NCBI GenBank assembly: GCA_019059635.1
Contig: JAGVRJ010000013.1
Span: 372,001 to 436,000, forward strand
Source of the DNA: Proales similis
Lineage: Eukaryota; Rotifera; Eurotatoria; Ploima; Proalidae
DNA length: 64,000 bases
Direction of reading: 5' to 3'
Below the pieces are notes generated by a model that did not search any database, was not told where the DNA came from, and saw only the letters and a program-made list of their open reading frames with translations. Shown in pieces: positions 10,385 to 21,900 of the stretch. Made by a program: the position numbers and the translations under genes. Position 1 is the stretch's first letter; each line of letters starts with the position of its first letter.

Positions 10385-11545
10385 CTAATATTTTGATGAT
10401 AATGAACACACTAGCAATAGGTGAATGGCGTAGTTCGAGTCGACTCGGCTCGAAGCAAATGAATGAGCAAGTGAAAGATACGAACTAGCACTGGATATGT
10501 GGCGAATAATGAATAAAAATGAATGAGTAGGAAAATTTAAATTTTTACCCTTATCTGGCCGCCGCATTTGTAGAGGAGCCGAGCAAGTCGAAGTAGAGCC
10601 AAGTTGGCCCAGCGACGGCAAGATAAAGTCGAATTGAATGATCAAAACTCAAACAGATATGTTTCTCGAGTGCTCACTGTAATTGGCTGCGCTTATCTGT
10701 GCACCTTTTATTCTCCCAAAAGGCTTCTGATCGCGTGAGCAAGTGCTGGCGTGGCTCGGTCAGCTCTTGGGCTCGAAGGAAAATTGCTTATCGCCAATAT
10801 AGCGGGCGGTCTGGCCCACTTTGTGTGTGTGTGTATGCGATCGAGGCCGATTAAAGATTGTCGGGCCCGATACGAATATGACTCGAAATAAGCTCATCAC
10901 GTAAGTGAGCTTCGTCATCTAGCTTTGTTGTATGAATAGCAGCAAATTGCTACGAACAGTAATGGAGGGGGAACTGAGAGCGAAAGAAAAGAGCAATAGG
11001 AGAGAGCGATTTATGAAGCGGTCACAAGCCAACTTGGTCGAAGCGCAACACACAATGAATAAGTGAGAACCTTCGAGTTTTATAAAGTCGTTTAGCGGAA
11101 GAGAATTCATTCGTATGCGTGAGCGAGCGGCAAACGGAGGAGAGTGGTGTTCAAAAATGAATGGAAAGCGAAACAGAGAGTCGAATGGCTGCAAAACGTA
11201 GATTTGAAACGAGTGAACTGAGGGGAGTGCGGTCGAATTGTTGAATTCATCAGTGTTGAAGCAAAATGGCGAACAAGAAAAAGACGAGGGGAACCGAGTC
11301 GGCGGTCACCCGCTCCTCTTAGCCAAGCCGAGAATGGCTGCTCGCCGCTAGACCGAACTGTGTTGGCGGTAGTACCAGCGTCATCAACGTTGATCCCTAC
11401 CCGCGCTTATATGATAATAATCAAACACCGTAAGCTCTTTGGCTCTTGGCCACTCCTTGTAGTTTTGCTCAGTAAAGTCACGCTTTTTGATTGGTCTCTT
11501 TTTCTGCTTGCTTGAATTATTGAAAAATATTCGCTCTCCCAATGC

Positions 11546-11564
11546 GCACACACACACACACACA
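11546..11564. repeat. (CA)n microsatellite
   Basis: About nine CA units; similar runs occur at 11949-11964 and 9718-9731. Confidence 0.8.
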
Positions 11565-12458
11565 TGTGAATGCGAGTTTACCCACACACTAACACAGCTT
11601 TACCCACATGACCAACGGTGAAATCGTTCTCTCCAATTAAACTCTAAAAAGGCTCGGTAGAGACAGCCAATCCGAATTCGTTGCTGACGCATTGATTACG
11701 CTTGAAATCGTTCTCCAATAGATTTACCTAAACGCATCTCAAGTATATTCTAAGAAATTCGTTCATGGCTAGAATCACTCGCTCGCACTCTCTCCCCCCT
11801 CTGCTTCTCTCATTCAGTCTTTCAATCAATATACGCCGTTACTTAATTTAATTTACGTTGTTGTTTCACAATCGAGGGTTTGCTTGAATTTACATCAAAC
11901 AGACCATGTTCGAGCGCAATTACCACACAAATTTCGCTCTTTTATTTATACACACACACACACAAATCATGGCCCTGGGAGTGTTCTATGCTACAGTCGG
12001 CCGCCATTGATGTTGAATAATCGCTGTGATGAATAGGAGCTGGTCTACAAAGTGGGGTGGAGGCGTCACCCCTCTAGCCAAGCATGGCCATAGAGAGTCA
12101 TTGCTGGGATTGGCCCCACTCGCCTTGAACCACTTTGAAGCGAATTAATCAAATTTAACCGTATTATCCCTTCCCGCTCTTGGGTCATAAGAGACCGTTA
12201 CGTCCCTCTTCTCTCTGTTCCTCCACTGAGGAAGTAAAACAATAATAAACAACAACAGCGACTCAAATGTCGACCAGCACGATGTTTAGGAAACAATCAA
12301 GTGACTTAAAGTCCTGTTGCATTAATTTGTTTGGTTAAGCCAAAGTACGGATCAAATAAAACATAAATGTTGAAAGTTCACGCGGAGGCTCGCCATGAGT
12401 AGTTAATTTGCTCCGGCTGCCACAAGCCTCGGCATAAAAACAAGTGTCTTGTCTGGTC

Positions 12459-12498
12459 TGATCAATGAGCACAATGATTCATACGATGATCAATGAGC
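12459..12498. repeat. two exact copies of 12-mer TGATCAATGAGC, 28 bp apart
   Basis: Copies at 12459-12470 and 12487-12498, same orientation; a third exact copy is at 13736-13747. The core ATCAAT is a common homeodomain/cut-type half-site, but no factor is assigned. Confidence 0.6.
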
Positions 12499-13735
12499 TC
12501 TTGTGTTTTGTTTATCTAACAATTGACCGCATACTCGTGTCCATGTGATCTGGACGTGGTTCTACGGACGCAAGAAACGAGCGAGCTCATGACTAATAAA
12601 GGATTTCAATTAGCGCCTTGCTCTGGCCACAAGGGCGATGGCTTCTGTTGCTGCTGCTTAATTAGAACTTTGCCTTCTTAAGCAAAGATAAGCAAGTGGC
12701 TGCTGCGTGAGTCGGCTCAGTTCTGATTGAATAAACAACATTGGCAAAATAATCGGCCGCAAAATATCCAAGTTCAACTTAGCCCGAACGAATATAATCA
12801 AGCAATGGACATGCCAAAACTCAAATAAACAATCAGCCGTGTACTCCGCGAACTTGACTGCTCGGCAATCATCAAAGTGAAGCGATGAAAAGCGGGCATT
12901 TACATTCGCGAGCGACTATTTTTAGTTTATCTGCGCTTTAAAGTGCGATCTCCTTTTCCGGCTCATTCTCTCTCCGTATCAAATCTAGCTTAATCTAATA
13001 GTCGCACACGTGCACTCATCGGTGCATTTGAGCCAAATGGCCGAATGAGTGAGTGAAGAGTGCTCGCGATCCAAGTGGGCGCCACAAACATTAAGAGCGC
13101 AAACCGCACTCAATGCCTACGCCGCCCCGCTCGCATCTCAATTAGCTTATTATCAGTTCAAATATATTTATAAATATATATTTATATCGAGCGTCAATAA
13201 ATCTATCTTTAAGTTAGAATCAAAAATACAATTGGCTGGCTTCACGTCTTAAGGCCTAAATTAAGACTGGCCGCCCCCGCCGGCGTTCGGCATGCGAAGG
13301 CCGGCTCAATGTGACAGCCGCTACTTGAATTGTCTAATTCCTTCGTATCGCGATGACCCCGCACACTCGCATCCTCGAATTGTTTTGCGGCCAAACGCTC
13401 CATTCGAGATGATGCACCAACACAACAGTACATTTTATGGGAGACTCTGGTCTTTTATGTGCTCATGCACTCACTCACTCAGTCGCTCGCTCAGTTTGAA
13501 GCTATTTTTCTTCGTTCGGTTCAAATATGGTGCCAACAGAAAGCTGTCCCGTCCTAAACGATTTTCTAAGTTGCTACTCTACCAAAGTAAACTCCATAGC
13601 GAGCACATTAAATGAAAATTTTAGAAAAAAAGCGCTCGTTTACGTCCGAGTCTAATGATGCGGATTAAAATGAATCGAGTGGCAACAGGCCACACTGGCG
13701 CCAGAAGTTTGTTATAAATATAAAAAAGACGTTCA

Positions 13736-13747
13736 TGATCAATGAGC
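13736..13747. repeat. third copy of TGATCAATGAGC
   Basis: Exact match to the pair at 12459 and 12487, 1.2 kb away in the same interval and in the same orientation. Confidence 0.6.
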
Positions 13748-14731
13748 AGTACATGTAAAGGGTTAAACTAGAATCTCAAACAACACTCAAATTTAGCAAT
13801 GCAACAGATTTCTTTGCAACTAGTCGACTTGGTTAATGTGAAATTTGACTCTGTTCACTGATTGGATCTCGCAGCGCCGATGAATTATTACTTTCGTCAC
13901 CGTTTCTCACTTTTCACATTCATCCTCATTGGCAGTCACGTCTCGTGTACGCCGATCAGGCGATCTACGTGTTCAATCACTTTTAGAAATGCATTTGCGA
14001 GCACTGTTTGATCAAATATCTCAATCTAATAGCTGGCTAAGTCTGTCGCAAACATTCAAATTTTGAAAGCAAGAAATTCCGATTTAAAAACCAAGCAGCC
14101 ACAGTAGAAGAGTAGAATGCAAAGAATTCGACGCGTGGAGGTATTCGTCCGCCCGGTCGAATCAGAATGAAAGCGTAGATGCTCATTGCCCTGATTAATC
14201 TTGTCCTGGCCAAGATTGGAAATGCTTGATTAAACGCGCCAAAAGGGCCTCAAGAGTCGCTATTAGGCTTGTCCTTCAAAAGAACGCGAGCGGCTCCTAC
14301 TTAGATGTTGCATTTCTCGAGCCTTTCTAGTCAAATTTAAGTCCTACAGCAACAACTCCTATTCATTCTTGTGCTAATATCGCCTGATCTTATCGATAAC
14401 AAAACAGTGTGTGAACGTCGATTAGAGCAAAGAACAGGCCCAAGTCAGTTTGCTTTTATCAATTGCGCCATGAACATAACGCGACTCTTTGAGATAAAAC
14501 TAAAATATTGCGTCATAGCGAAACGTGTCGAGCCTCTCTTACTCTACGCTCTGAGCACGTCTCGCTTCCCACTGAACCTCTCGTTGTTCAAGATAAGATA
14601 TTCTTCGATTTGTCAAAATGTGGATTAATTCAAGAAAGTCCAGCCTGAACTCGCTGTGAGCTTCTGGGCTTTGTTGTTGCTGTCGATGCTCTTGTTGATG
14701 CTGTTGTGCGGGCATTGAATTGCCTGCCTTG

Positions 14732-14737
14732 TATAAA
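14732..14737 (+). promoter_or_regulatory. TATA box (TATAAA) of the small peptide gene
   Basis: TATAAA 48 bp upstream of the ATG at 14785; the spacing leaves a very short 5' leader if transcription starts about 30 bp downstream. Confidence 0.4.
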
Positions 14738-14784
14738 GCGTTTTCGATTTTTGCTACACAAGCTCTCTCCTGTTAAACTTTTCG

Positions 14785-14970
14785 ATGGACGCCAATAAAC
14801 CAAGCGTCTGCTTTTTATCAATGCTTGTAGCAGTTGCGATCGTGCTTACGAGAAGCATTAGCAACATGATAAACAACAACGTCGAGGATTCGACGGTTTT
14901 TCTCGATCTCTTCACTCTTCTAAATCGATATCCAGTTTCAAACAAGAAGCCAGCTCACATCTCTTCCTGA
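14785..14970 (+). CDS. candidate small secreted peptide (61 aa), unknown
   Basis: Uninterrupted ATG-to-TGA frame. Residues 8-21 (VCFLSMLVAVAIVL) form a signal-peptide-like hydrophobic core after a short polar N-terminus, with possible cleavage near Ser24-Ile25-Ser26. The remaining about 35 residues are hydrophilic to amphipathic (VFLDLFTLLNRYPVS) with one dibasic KK near the C-terminus and no cysteines. TATAAA lies 48 bp upstream and AATAAA 31 and 42 nt after the stop, giving a complete unit under 300 bp. No family is recognised; a peptide hormone precursor is possible but unproven, and chance occurrence is not excluded. Confidence 0.35.
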   Translation: MDANKPSVCFLSMLVAVAIVLTRSISNMINNNVEDSTVFLDLFTLLNRYPVSNKKPAHISS

Positions 14971-15001
14971 GATTTGTTGAGACAGAGAGAGAGACAGAAG
15001 A

Positions 15002-15018
15002 AATAAAAACAAAATAAA
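15002..15018 (+). terminator. two AATAAA signals after the small peptide gene
   Basis: AATAAA at 15002-15007 and 15013-15018, just downstream of the stop at 14970 and 195 bp before the HDAC3 ATG. Confidence 0.4.
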
Positions 15019-15212
15019 CGATAAACTAACACATTTGCCAAGTAGCTGAAAGATGGCGCTCAAAGAAGGAGAGATTCAAATTGCCTTTATACCATTTGAG
15101 CGGATAGTGGCCATCTCAGACAAATTATGCGCCCCCTCTCATTCGACGAACCAAGAGCACGGCTTGATTAAACGGCCGATTTCATTCTGTGGGAGCGCAT
15201 AATCATCAGAAT

Positions 15213-16872
15213 ATGGCCAGAGAGGTGAATTATCTGTTCGATCCGGATATCGGCAAATACTACTATGGACACCGACATCCGATGAAGCCGCATCGTCTGA
15301 CGCTCACCAACTCGCTGGTGATGAACTACGGCCTCTACAAAAAAATGAAGGTGAGTCCGAAACGAAGCAGATCGAACCAAACACGAAATGAACGATCAAT
15401 GCAGATGTTCGTCTCGGCGCCGGCCACAGCCAAAGACATGTGCCGTTTTCACGCACCGGACTACATCGATTTTCTTAACCGGGTCACGCCTGAAAACGTC
15501 GACCAGTTCGCCAAATTCTTTCAGCAATATAACGTGATGGAAGACTGTCCGATATTCGACGGACTTTTCGACTTTTGCGCCAAGTACACGGGCGCAAGCT
15601 TACGTGCGGCCAACATGATCAACAACAATGTGAGAATGCGCTCTGTTCAAGTCAATTTATTCTTGTTTGTATTGATTTTCGTTTGACCACAGCAATGCGA
15701 CATCGCCATCAACTGGGCGGGCGGTTTGCATCATGCGCGAAAATTTGAAGCGTCCGGCTTCTGCTACGTGAACGACATAAACATTGCCATTCTGGAGCTG
15801 CTCAAACACCACCCGCGTGTGCTCTACATCGACATTGACATTCACCACGGCGACGGGGTTCAAGAGGCGTTCTACTTGACTGACCGAGTGATGACTGTCT
15901 CCTTCCACAAGTACGGAAATGCCTTTTTCCCCGGCACTGGCGACATGTTCGAGATCGGCGCCGAGTACGGAAAATACTACTCGGTGAACGTGCCGCTCAA
16001 AGAGGGCGTCACCGACTCCGACTATACTTACATATTTCGGCTGGTCATGCAAGATGTGATGCAGTTCTTTCGACCCAGCGCAGTCGTCCTGCAATGTGGC
16101 GCCGACAGCCTTGGAGGCGATCGTCTCGGATGCTTCAACCTGTCCGTCCGGGCTCACGGGTAGCTAGTTTGTTCATTTCGACAACTCACTTGCCAAAATT
16201 GAATTGTGCAAACAGAGAGTGCGTCAAGATCATCAAGGACTACAACCTGCCAACAGTAATATTGGGCGGTGGCGGCTATACTGTTCGAAATGTGGCTCGA
16301 TGTTGGACCTATGAAACGTCGCTCATAGTCGACGAGCAGTTGAACAACGAATTGCCAAATAATGGTTTGTCCAATTTAAACTTGAGCTCTTTCCATTCTC
16401 AGCCAGCAATTCTCTCTATTCGATTAGAATTCCTCGAGTACTACTCGCCGGACTTTTCCTTACATCCGGATCTGTACAATCCGAAAATAGAAAATCAAAA
16501 CACAAGACAAGTAAAGCATCGATTTGATTGGCCTATTCGAAAAGAACTTGTTGATTTCAAGCGCGTGTCTCGCTGTTGTCGGATCGCAATAGTATTTAGA
16601 CATGATCAGACAGACGGTCCACGAGAATCTCAAAGGCCTAGCGCACGCACCTAGTGTACAGATGCAGTCGGTTCCCGCAGACCTTCTAGACCCTGACCAG
16701 ATGAGCCAGGACGAGCTCGCTCCGGACACGTGCCATGATAATGAGCTCCTAAGCAGTGAGCGGTAGGTTCTCTCGTCTTCTACTCGACGCTCTTTCCTAA
16801 ACAAACCCAAATAGAGTAATGGCCTCAAATGAATTTTACGACTCGGCCAAAGACCAAGACAAAGAAGATTAG
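15213..16872 (+). CDS. HDAC3: HDAC3, class I histone deacetylase
   Basis: Zinc-dependent lysine deacetylase, the catalytic subunit of NCoR/SMRT co-repressor complexes. Exons 15213-15350, 15405-15629, 15693-16159, 16216-16364, 16428-16510, 16593-16762 and 16815-16872, all GT-AG, give 429 aa (human 428). Catalytic elements are present and collinear: WAGGLHHA with His134/His135 in the same numbering as human, [12 protein letters not shown] with the zinc ligands, [12 protein letters not shown], and [19 protein letters not shown]. The tail [14 protein letters not shown] resembles the acidic HDAC3 tail and separates it from HDAC1/2. Introns are 52-82 bp. ATG 15213 ([11 protein letters not shown]) matches the family start; the upstream frame lacks an ATG. 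The gene is convergent with PPP1R11. Confidence 0.97.
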
Positions 16873-16877
16873 TCGCG

Positions 16878-16883
16878 TTTATT
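16878..16883 (-). terminator. poly(A) signal AATAAA for PPP1R11
   Basis: TTTATT on the plus strand, 115 nt past the PPP1R11 stop and only 6 nt past the HDAC3 stop, so cleavage would fall within the last HDAC3 exon on the opposite strand. Confidence 0.55.
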
Positions 16884-16978
16884 CCCGATCCTTGGTCTGC
16901 CAAAATAATTCAGCGCTTTGCTGTCACAATGGTCTACAGATTTTACAATGTTTCAATGTGCTCGCTTCAATTGTTGCG

Positions 16979-16984
16979 AATAAA
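16979..16984 (+). terminator. poly(A) signal AATAAA for HDAC3
   Basis: 107 nt after the HDAC3 stop, immediately before the PPP1R11 stop codon region (16998), so the HDAC3 3' end should overlap antisense PPP1R11 sequence. Confidence 0.55.
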
Positions 16985-16997
16985 TGTGATGATGTGC

Positions 16998-17330
16998 TCA
17001 AGAAGACGGCTGATCGGCATCTGCCTCTCTCTTGCTGTTGTAATCGCTCTTTCGGTGTCCTTTGCAGTGCTCACATTCAGAGTCCTCGTTCTCATCTTCC
17101 TCTGAGCTCTCGTCCCAAGCTTTGGGCTTGTGGTAAATACAGCAGCATTTGGACTTTTTCCTCTGCATATCTTCGTTGTCCACTGTGTTCGAATTCCACT
17201 TAACACTCTTGCCCTTTTTCTTTGCCTGCGCTTCGTTCAGTCTGAGGCGCAACGGCGCCTCTGGACTCTCGGTCTGCTCGATTTGCTGAGTTACAGTGGC
17301 CGAGCTGGCGCCTTGCTGCTCTCCTTCCAT
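16998..17330 (-). CDS. PPP1R11: PPP1R11 / inhibitor-3
   Basis: 110-aa protein phosphatase-1 inhibitor, also described as a RING-like E3 ligase in mammals. Single exon, ATG at 17330. Diagnostic segments: [12 protein letters not shown] (the human protein has KVEWTSDTVDNE), [21 protein letters not shown] (human SSKCCCIYEKPRAFGESS) and a Cys/His cluster [14 protein letters not shown] is the probable RVxF-type PP1 docking site. Length is close to the family norm (human 126). It is convergent with HDAC3 and divergent from ERCC8, whose ATGs are 158 bp apart. Confidence 0.95.
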   Translation of the reverse strand: MEGEQQGASSATVTQQIEQTESPEAPLRLRLNEAQAKKKGKSVKWNSNTVDNEDMQRKKSKCCCIYHKPKAWDESSEEDENEDSECEHCKGHRKSDYNSKREADADQPSS

Positions 17331-17488
17331 TTGCCTGTTCTCGGTGAATCTATAATGAGCGCTCTTATTCGCTTAATACCAAGGCCTTGCATTTGCATAA
17401 GCACCAATGATGATCGGGTACTTCAATACACACACACACACACACAAGATCATTAAACTGAATGTCAAGTTAGAAATTGCAGTCGTCG
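17331..17488. promoter_or_regulatory. 158-bp bidirectional promoter PPP1R11 / ERCC8
   Basis: Divergent start codons at 17330 (minus) and 17489 (plus) leave 158 bp for both promoters and 5' UTRs. It contains an (AC)n run at 17428-17447 and no clear TATA box. Confidence 0.55.
17428..17447. repeat. (AC)n microsatellite in the bidirectional promoter
   Basis: About ten AC units; its length could vary between individuals. Confidence 0.75.
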
Positions 17489-18946
17489 ATGAGGGCCCTA
17501 GCCGTCTCTCCGTTTGTCGAGCTCAAGGCAAACGCAATTGAAAACCTGTGCCGGCGCGAGCTGGGCCACGTCCGCCCTCTCCACTTTCTCATTCACTCAA
17601 ACAGTTTAGCGCTCGAGCGATTGGAGCTCAGCCGCACTCGTACTATTCCAACTTTTCCACATTCCATTACTTGGTTTGATGTTGACCAGGCCGAGCACAG
17701 ATTGTAACCACTTTGTTTTGTTTAAACCGCTTGCCTTCGATAGCTGCCTCTAACCTTCAATGCTCAGTCTCTTGGCAGCTCACAGTGATGGAAATCTCAC
17801 TTGCTTGGATGTTTCGGCCGATCAAGGCACTGAGCTGAAACGATTGTTCAACACAGCAGCCTCGCCACATTCTCATTCTCACAGCATACGTTGTGTTCAA
17901 TGGTACCCGGTCGATTCTGGTAAACTTGAACAAGATAGAGCTGACTCGGATCTAAAGCCATTCTGCTCAAGGAATGTTCTTTACCAGTAGCATGGATCGT
18001 CGCCTGAAGATTTGGGACACAAACACTCTTCAGGTAGACAAGACTATTCTCTGCAGCCATGTTGCTTTGAATGAACCACTAAACGAGACTCAAGGTGGTC
18101 GACGAGTATCATATCAAACATAAAATTTACTCTCATCACATGTCAGAGCGAATTGATTCAGACGGGAGTCTGATCGCGTTGGCACTTGACCAAGGCCAAA
18201 TACGCCTGGTCGATCTCAACAGTGGCTCCTCCACTCATACAATCAAAGGGCATGGCAATCACAACTGCGTCTGCATTAAATGGTCTCCCCTCAACCAGCA
18301 TTTACTGGCCAGTGCCGGTTCGGACGGTCGAATCGCATTCTGGGATGTTCGAGCGGCCAACTCTTGCCTCATGTATCTCGATTACGAACACACTGTACTC
18401 AATCGAAAGGCCAACTCGAATTCAAAGAATTGTGTTGCGCACAATCGCTCAGTAATTTCACTTCAGTTCACCAAAGATGGCCACAATTTGGTGTCGCTTG
18501 GCAAGGACAGCGCGCTTCGCTTATGGAACACTTCAACTGCAGCGAACACGCTCGTTAACTACGGCCGTATAGCCGTGGGCTCAGCCGCGGCCGAAACTTG
18601 TATTCAATTGTCATTCACAGACTTTTGCCAGCCAAACAATGTAATTGTGCCGAGCGATAATCGCCTACTAATGTTCGATCTGCTCACAGGCGACATGCGA
18701 AAGTCATTCAAGGGCCACTTTGACTCGGTCAACTGCTGCTTGTACAATTCTCAATCGAATGAGTTATATTCGGGTTCGAAAGATCGTAATCTGCTCGTTT
18801 GGTCGCAACAAATGAGACAGGAAGAGACGCGGCGAGGTGTGAAGCGCAAGTTTAATGATACCGCGCCTCTGTCGATCCATTCTATTCTTTCCCGTTCGGC
18901 CGGTGTCAACATCCAGGAAGACCAATGGAGCGATGAGGAAAATTGA
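17489..18946 (+). CDS. ERCC8: ERCC8 / CSA, WD40 repeat protein of transcription-coupled repair
   Basis: Seven-bladed WD40 substrate receptor of the CUL4-DDB1 ubiquitin ligase, acting with CSB at RNA polymerase II stalled on DNA damage. Exons 17489-17703, 17768-17919, 17972-18033 and 18095-18946 give 426 aa (human 396). Matching blocks: CVQWYPVDSGMF, LKIWDTNTLQ, YSHHMS, HLLASAGSDGRIAFWDVR, KDSALRLWNTS followed by NTLVNYG, GHFDSVNCCLY, NELYSGSKDRNLLVW. Phases at the three introns (52-64 bp) are consistent. The N-terminal about 50 residues are diverged. The acidic tail DQWSDEEN parallels the human Ser/Asp/Glu-rich end. Confidence 0.94.
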
Positions 18947-21900
18947 AATTTCAAGCCAAATCAGTTGTTTTTACACTTTTGCCTTTTAAATTCAAACTGT
19001 ATTCGAATTTTTTAAATAATCGTGCAAATAAATTTCGGCAATATTCGTTGATTTTCTTGGAATCAATTTGAGGAATGTTCCAGCAGCTTGGCATTCACTG
19101 GTGGCTGCTTTTTACGCTGAAAAAGCCATAAATGAAATCATTTTAAGCTCTAATTTTGCCATTTAAATGCTCGACTCGGCGGAGAGAGCGACAGACACAG
19201 CACAGTAAAAGTAAGTCACGAATTAAAAAAAAAAAGTCATACAATACGCCTCCCTCCCTCTCGCTTGCTCGCTCGCCTTTTCCCTTGTAATTTGCTCTTG
19301 TATTTGCTCGACGTCTGGACTCTCACTGATTCATAATTTCGCACTACGCAGTCGCGACACTAGTCGACGGACGAGGCCAAAATAGAAGACTCTTACCAAT
19401 CGAATGCAAAACAAGAGGCCAAGAGAATTCTATGGCAGACGGCGCGTGACCGGCGTCCACCGTCAACTTGGGCGCTAATTGAAGTAAATGGCGGCAATCA
19501 CTCATGCTTCTGACCATCCCCAACTTTCAGTCTGATTCTCAGCCTTAGTTAAATGAGACTGAATGAGCGAGAAGCCGGAAATTGGAGTAGGATATGAGAA
19601 TTTTTATTTCACGAGGTGACAGCCCAATTTAGCCCTGATGCGCTCCACATTTCCCATTTGTTTGCCTACTAGCCGAGTTACACCGAGCTGGATTCTAACT
19701 ATTTAAGGCAAACGAGGCAACCACCCAATCTGAACAAGTCGAATTAAATCTTCAGCGAGCCGTGAATGTCACACTGGTCAGCATCTACTCGCGCATCATT
19801 CAAAACAGGATCGACATATTTGTAAATGACTCAATCGGGAACGCTCCTTCTGTTTGGTGTTGATCGCAATCGCAAGTTTTGGACTGCCCACACGAGCGCG
19901 AGACACTCGGCTATATTTAGTTTTTTTTTTTGGCGTGTGAACAGAGCGAGAAAGAATGAACGATTTGCTTTATTTTGTGGTCAAACTCAGTTTGATGTGT
20001 CTATGTGTGAGCATGTGCTTAGCATGCTGCTCGTGCTGACTTTTGCCGAGCGTCTTTGTTTTCTCTCGTTTGCCTAATACCATGCATCATTCGTTGTTCA
20101 CGCACTTCACTCGGAGCCAGGTCAGACAGCCCAACCTTTGTATGCGCTGCCCATAGGGCACACCGAATTATCTAATCGCTTGTCTAGGCGCCTAGTGAAA
20201 TGCGTGCTCGGGCGCCTCTTTAATATAGCGCTAATAATTAATTATATTTAGTCTGGCCGCCGTCTGTAATTTATTATGTCTAGCACCGTCCGATTTGCAA
20301 TGACGCCGCATCGTCCAATGATTCGGAGCCAAGGGGAGTGCGTCGTCGACGGCCGCCTCGATGGACCTTGTGGGTCTACGGGTCTAGACTCTTTCTGTCT
20401 GGCCTGTGCGCTTATGGAATGCATAATTGAGTGCGTGCAGACCAATGTTGAGCAGATTTGCGCTCTTTTTTCATTCGCAAATTTTTGCTTTCTAGGTCCG
20501 ATCCATTTTCGCTTATTTGCTACAAATTTGACCAATTTGATGGCCACGTACGGTTTCTGTAGAGCGAGTTTCAATCAGCATCAGCTTTCATTTTTTTCTT
20601 CTTGCCTCTTCTTTTCCTTTGCTAATTTTTTAGCAGCTAAACCATTAAGCCTTCACCGTAATTTTTTCATCAGGCTTTCTTCATCAAACCGCTTGGCACT
20701 TTTTGATTCTCTCTTTTTTTTTATTATTTATTTCTTGGCTTCACTTGTACAGCCCAGCAGAATTTATTTTTCAAAGAATTTACAAGCATTCTAGTCGGCC
20801 GGGTCATCAACAGCCATTCTTCTATTTCTATTCCAAGTGCGTCGTCTGGCGTTTAGTTCTTGCGCTCTAAGTCAAGCGACGCAAATATGCGAAAAAGGAA
20901 GCGTGTTGTCTGCACGAGTTCGTGATGGTCAACGCCACAAGCAAATGTGCGAATTATGCTGGCTGCGCATGAATTAACCGAAATTTTCGTTTTTTTTTTA
21001 TATCAAGTTGTCGACCACGTCTAAACCCGCGTCGACGCGGCCGGCGTTAGCAGCCAGAATTAATTAACTCAATGAAGGAGAGAAATCGATTGCAAGACAG
21101 CCGGACGAGCACTCACGTCGGCGTCAATCGAAGAATTTTGAATGACTTGTATTGTGTTAATGGAGCACATTATGCTGTCGGACGTCTGGCCGTGCAAACA
21201 TGCCGACAATGAGGAGGAGGAGCTCGAGGCTGTGATTACCATAGAAAGCCGACTAAATAACGAGCGAACGAACGCCCTAATTTGCTTGGGCTCGTTCAAG
21301 TGGCCTCAGTCATGTCCATCCGCACGCCTACGATCACTTGATTCACATAATTTTCGGCTAGCCGAATTCGCTTATGCACAACTCAATGAGACGAACATTT
21401 TGTAATTCGAAATCACTGGCCCTCTCGTTCACGCATAGGTCGGTGCATTTGCATGCAAACGCCGTCTTGATTGGTCAGTCGAGGGCGCTAGACGGCCGAC
21501 GCAGACGATTCATCATTTTATCGGCCTCATTGATATTCATAATGCAGCGCCAGACTATTTATTATTTAACCAATATCAAGCCGTCTGACTTTATTTAACA
21601 AGAACAAACAGTTGTTGCTCCAATTCTTTCAATTATGACCGTCGGGCCTGACCGCGACGAGCCATTTTCGTCCTCTACTTCTCCAGCGCTGCTCTTACAA
21701 TCTTGGTCGCCACTTTTTTTTTTTATATTTATACTCTTTTTTTATATACTTTTCTGTGGCTGGCCTAATCATAATTCTAAATAAGCAATTAATATTTGAA
21801 CCCGGCTAGACTGCTCTGGATTAGTAATCGTAGCCCAAATGTTAGTGTTGCAAAACGAGCTAAATCTCTCTTTTTAACTTGCCTTTCACAACTGACCACC

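Larger units (their letters stand above)
8070..14731. other. 6.7 kb gene-poor interval upstream of Myc
   Basis: No reading frame resembles a known protein and frames are short on both strands. Contents: CA runs at 8450-8464, 8820-8831, 9718-9731, 11546-11564 and 11949-11964; a pyrimidine tract at 10290-10384; three copies of a 12-mer (12459, 12487, 13736). The 5' UTR and upstream exons of Myc may lie here, but none could be fixed from sequence. Interpreted as regulatory DNA by position; this is inference. Confidence 0.5.

Noticed and set aside
13049-13615. Overlapping frames of 60-107 codons around 13.0-13.6 kb
   Set aside because: No conserved motif and low-complexity endings; frames overlap on both strands.
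1790-18946. RAD1 and ERCC8 as a DNA-repair gene cluster
   Set aside because: Myc, HDAC3 and PPP1R11 lie between and the spacing is ordinary for a compact genome; no reason to infer linkage of function.
20276-20794. 172-codon open frame upstream of the bZIP gene
   Set aside because: No similarity, Phe/Ser-rich from T-rich DNA, no splice or poly(A) context; read as chance.
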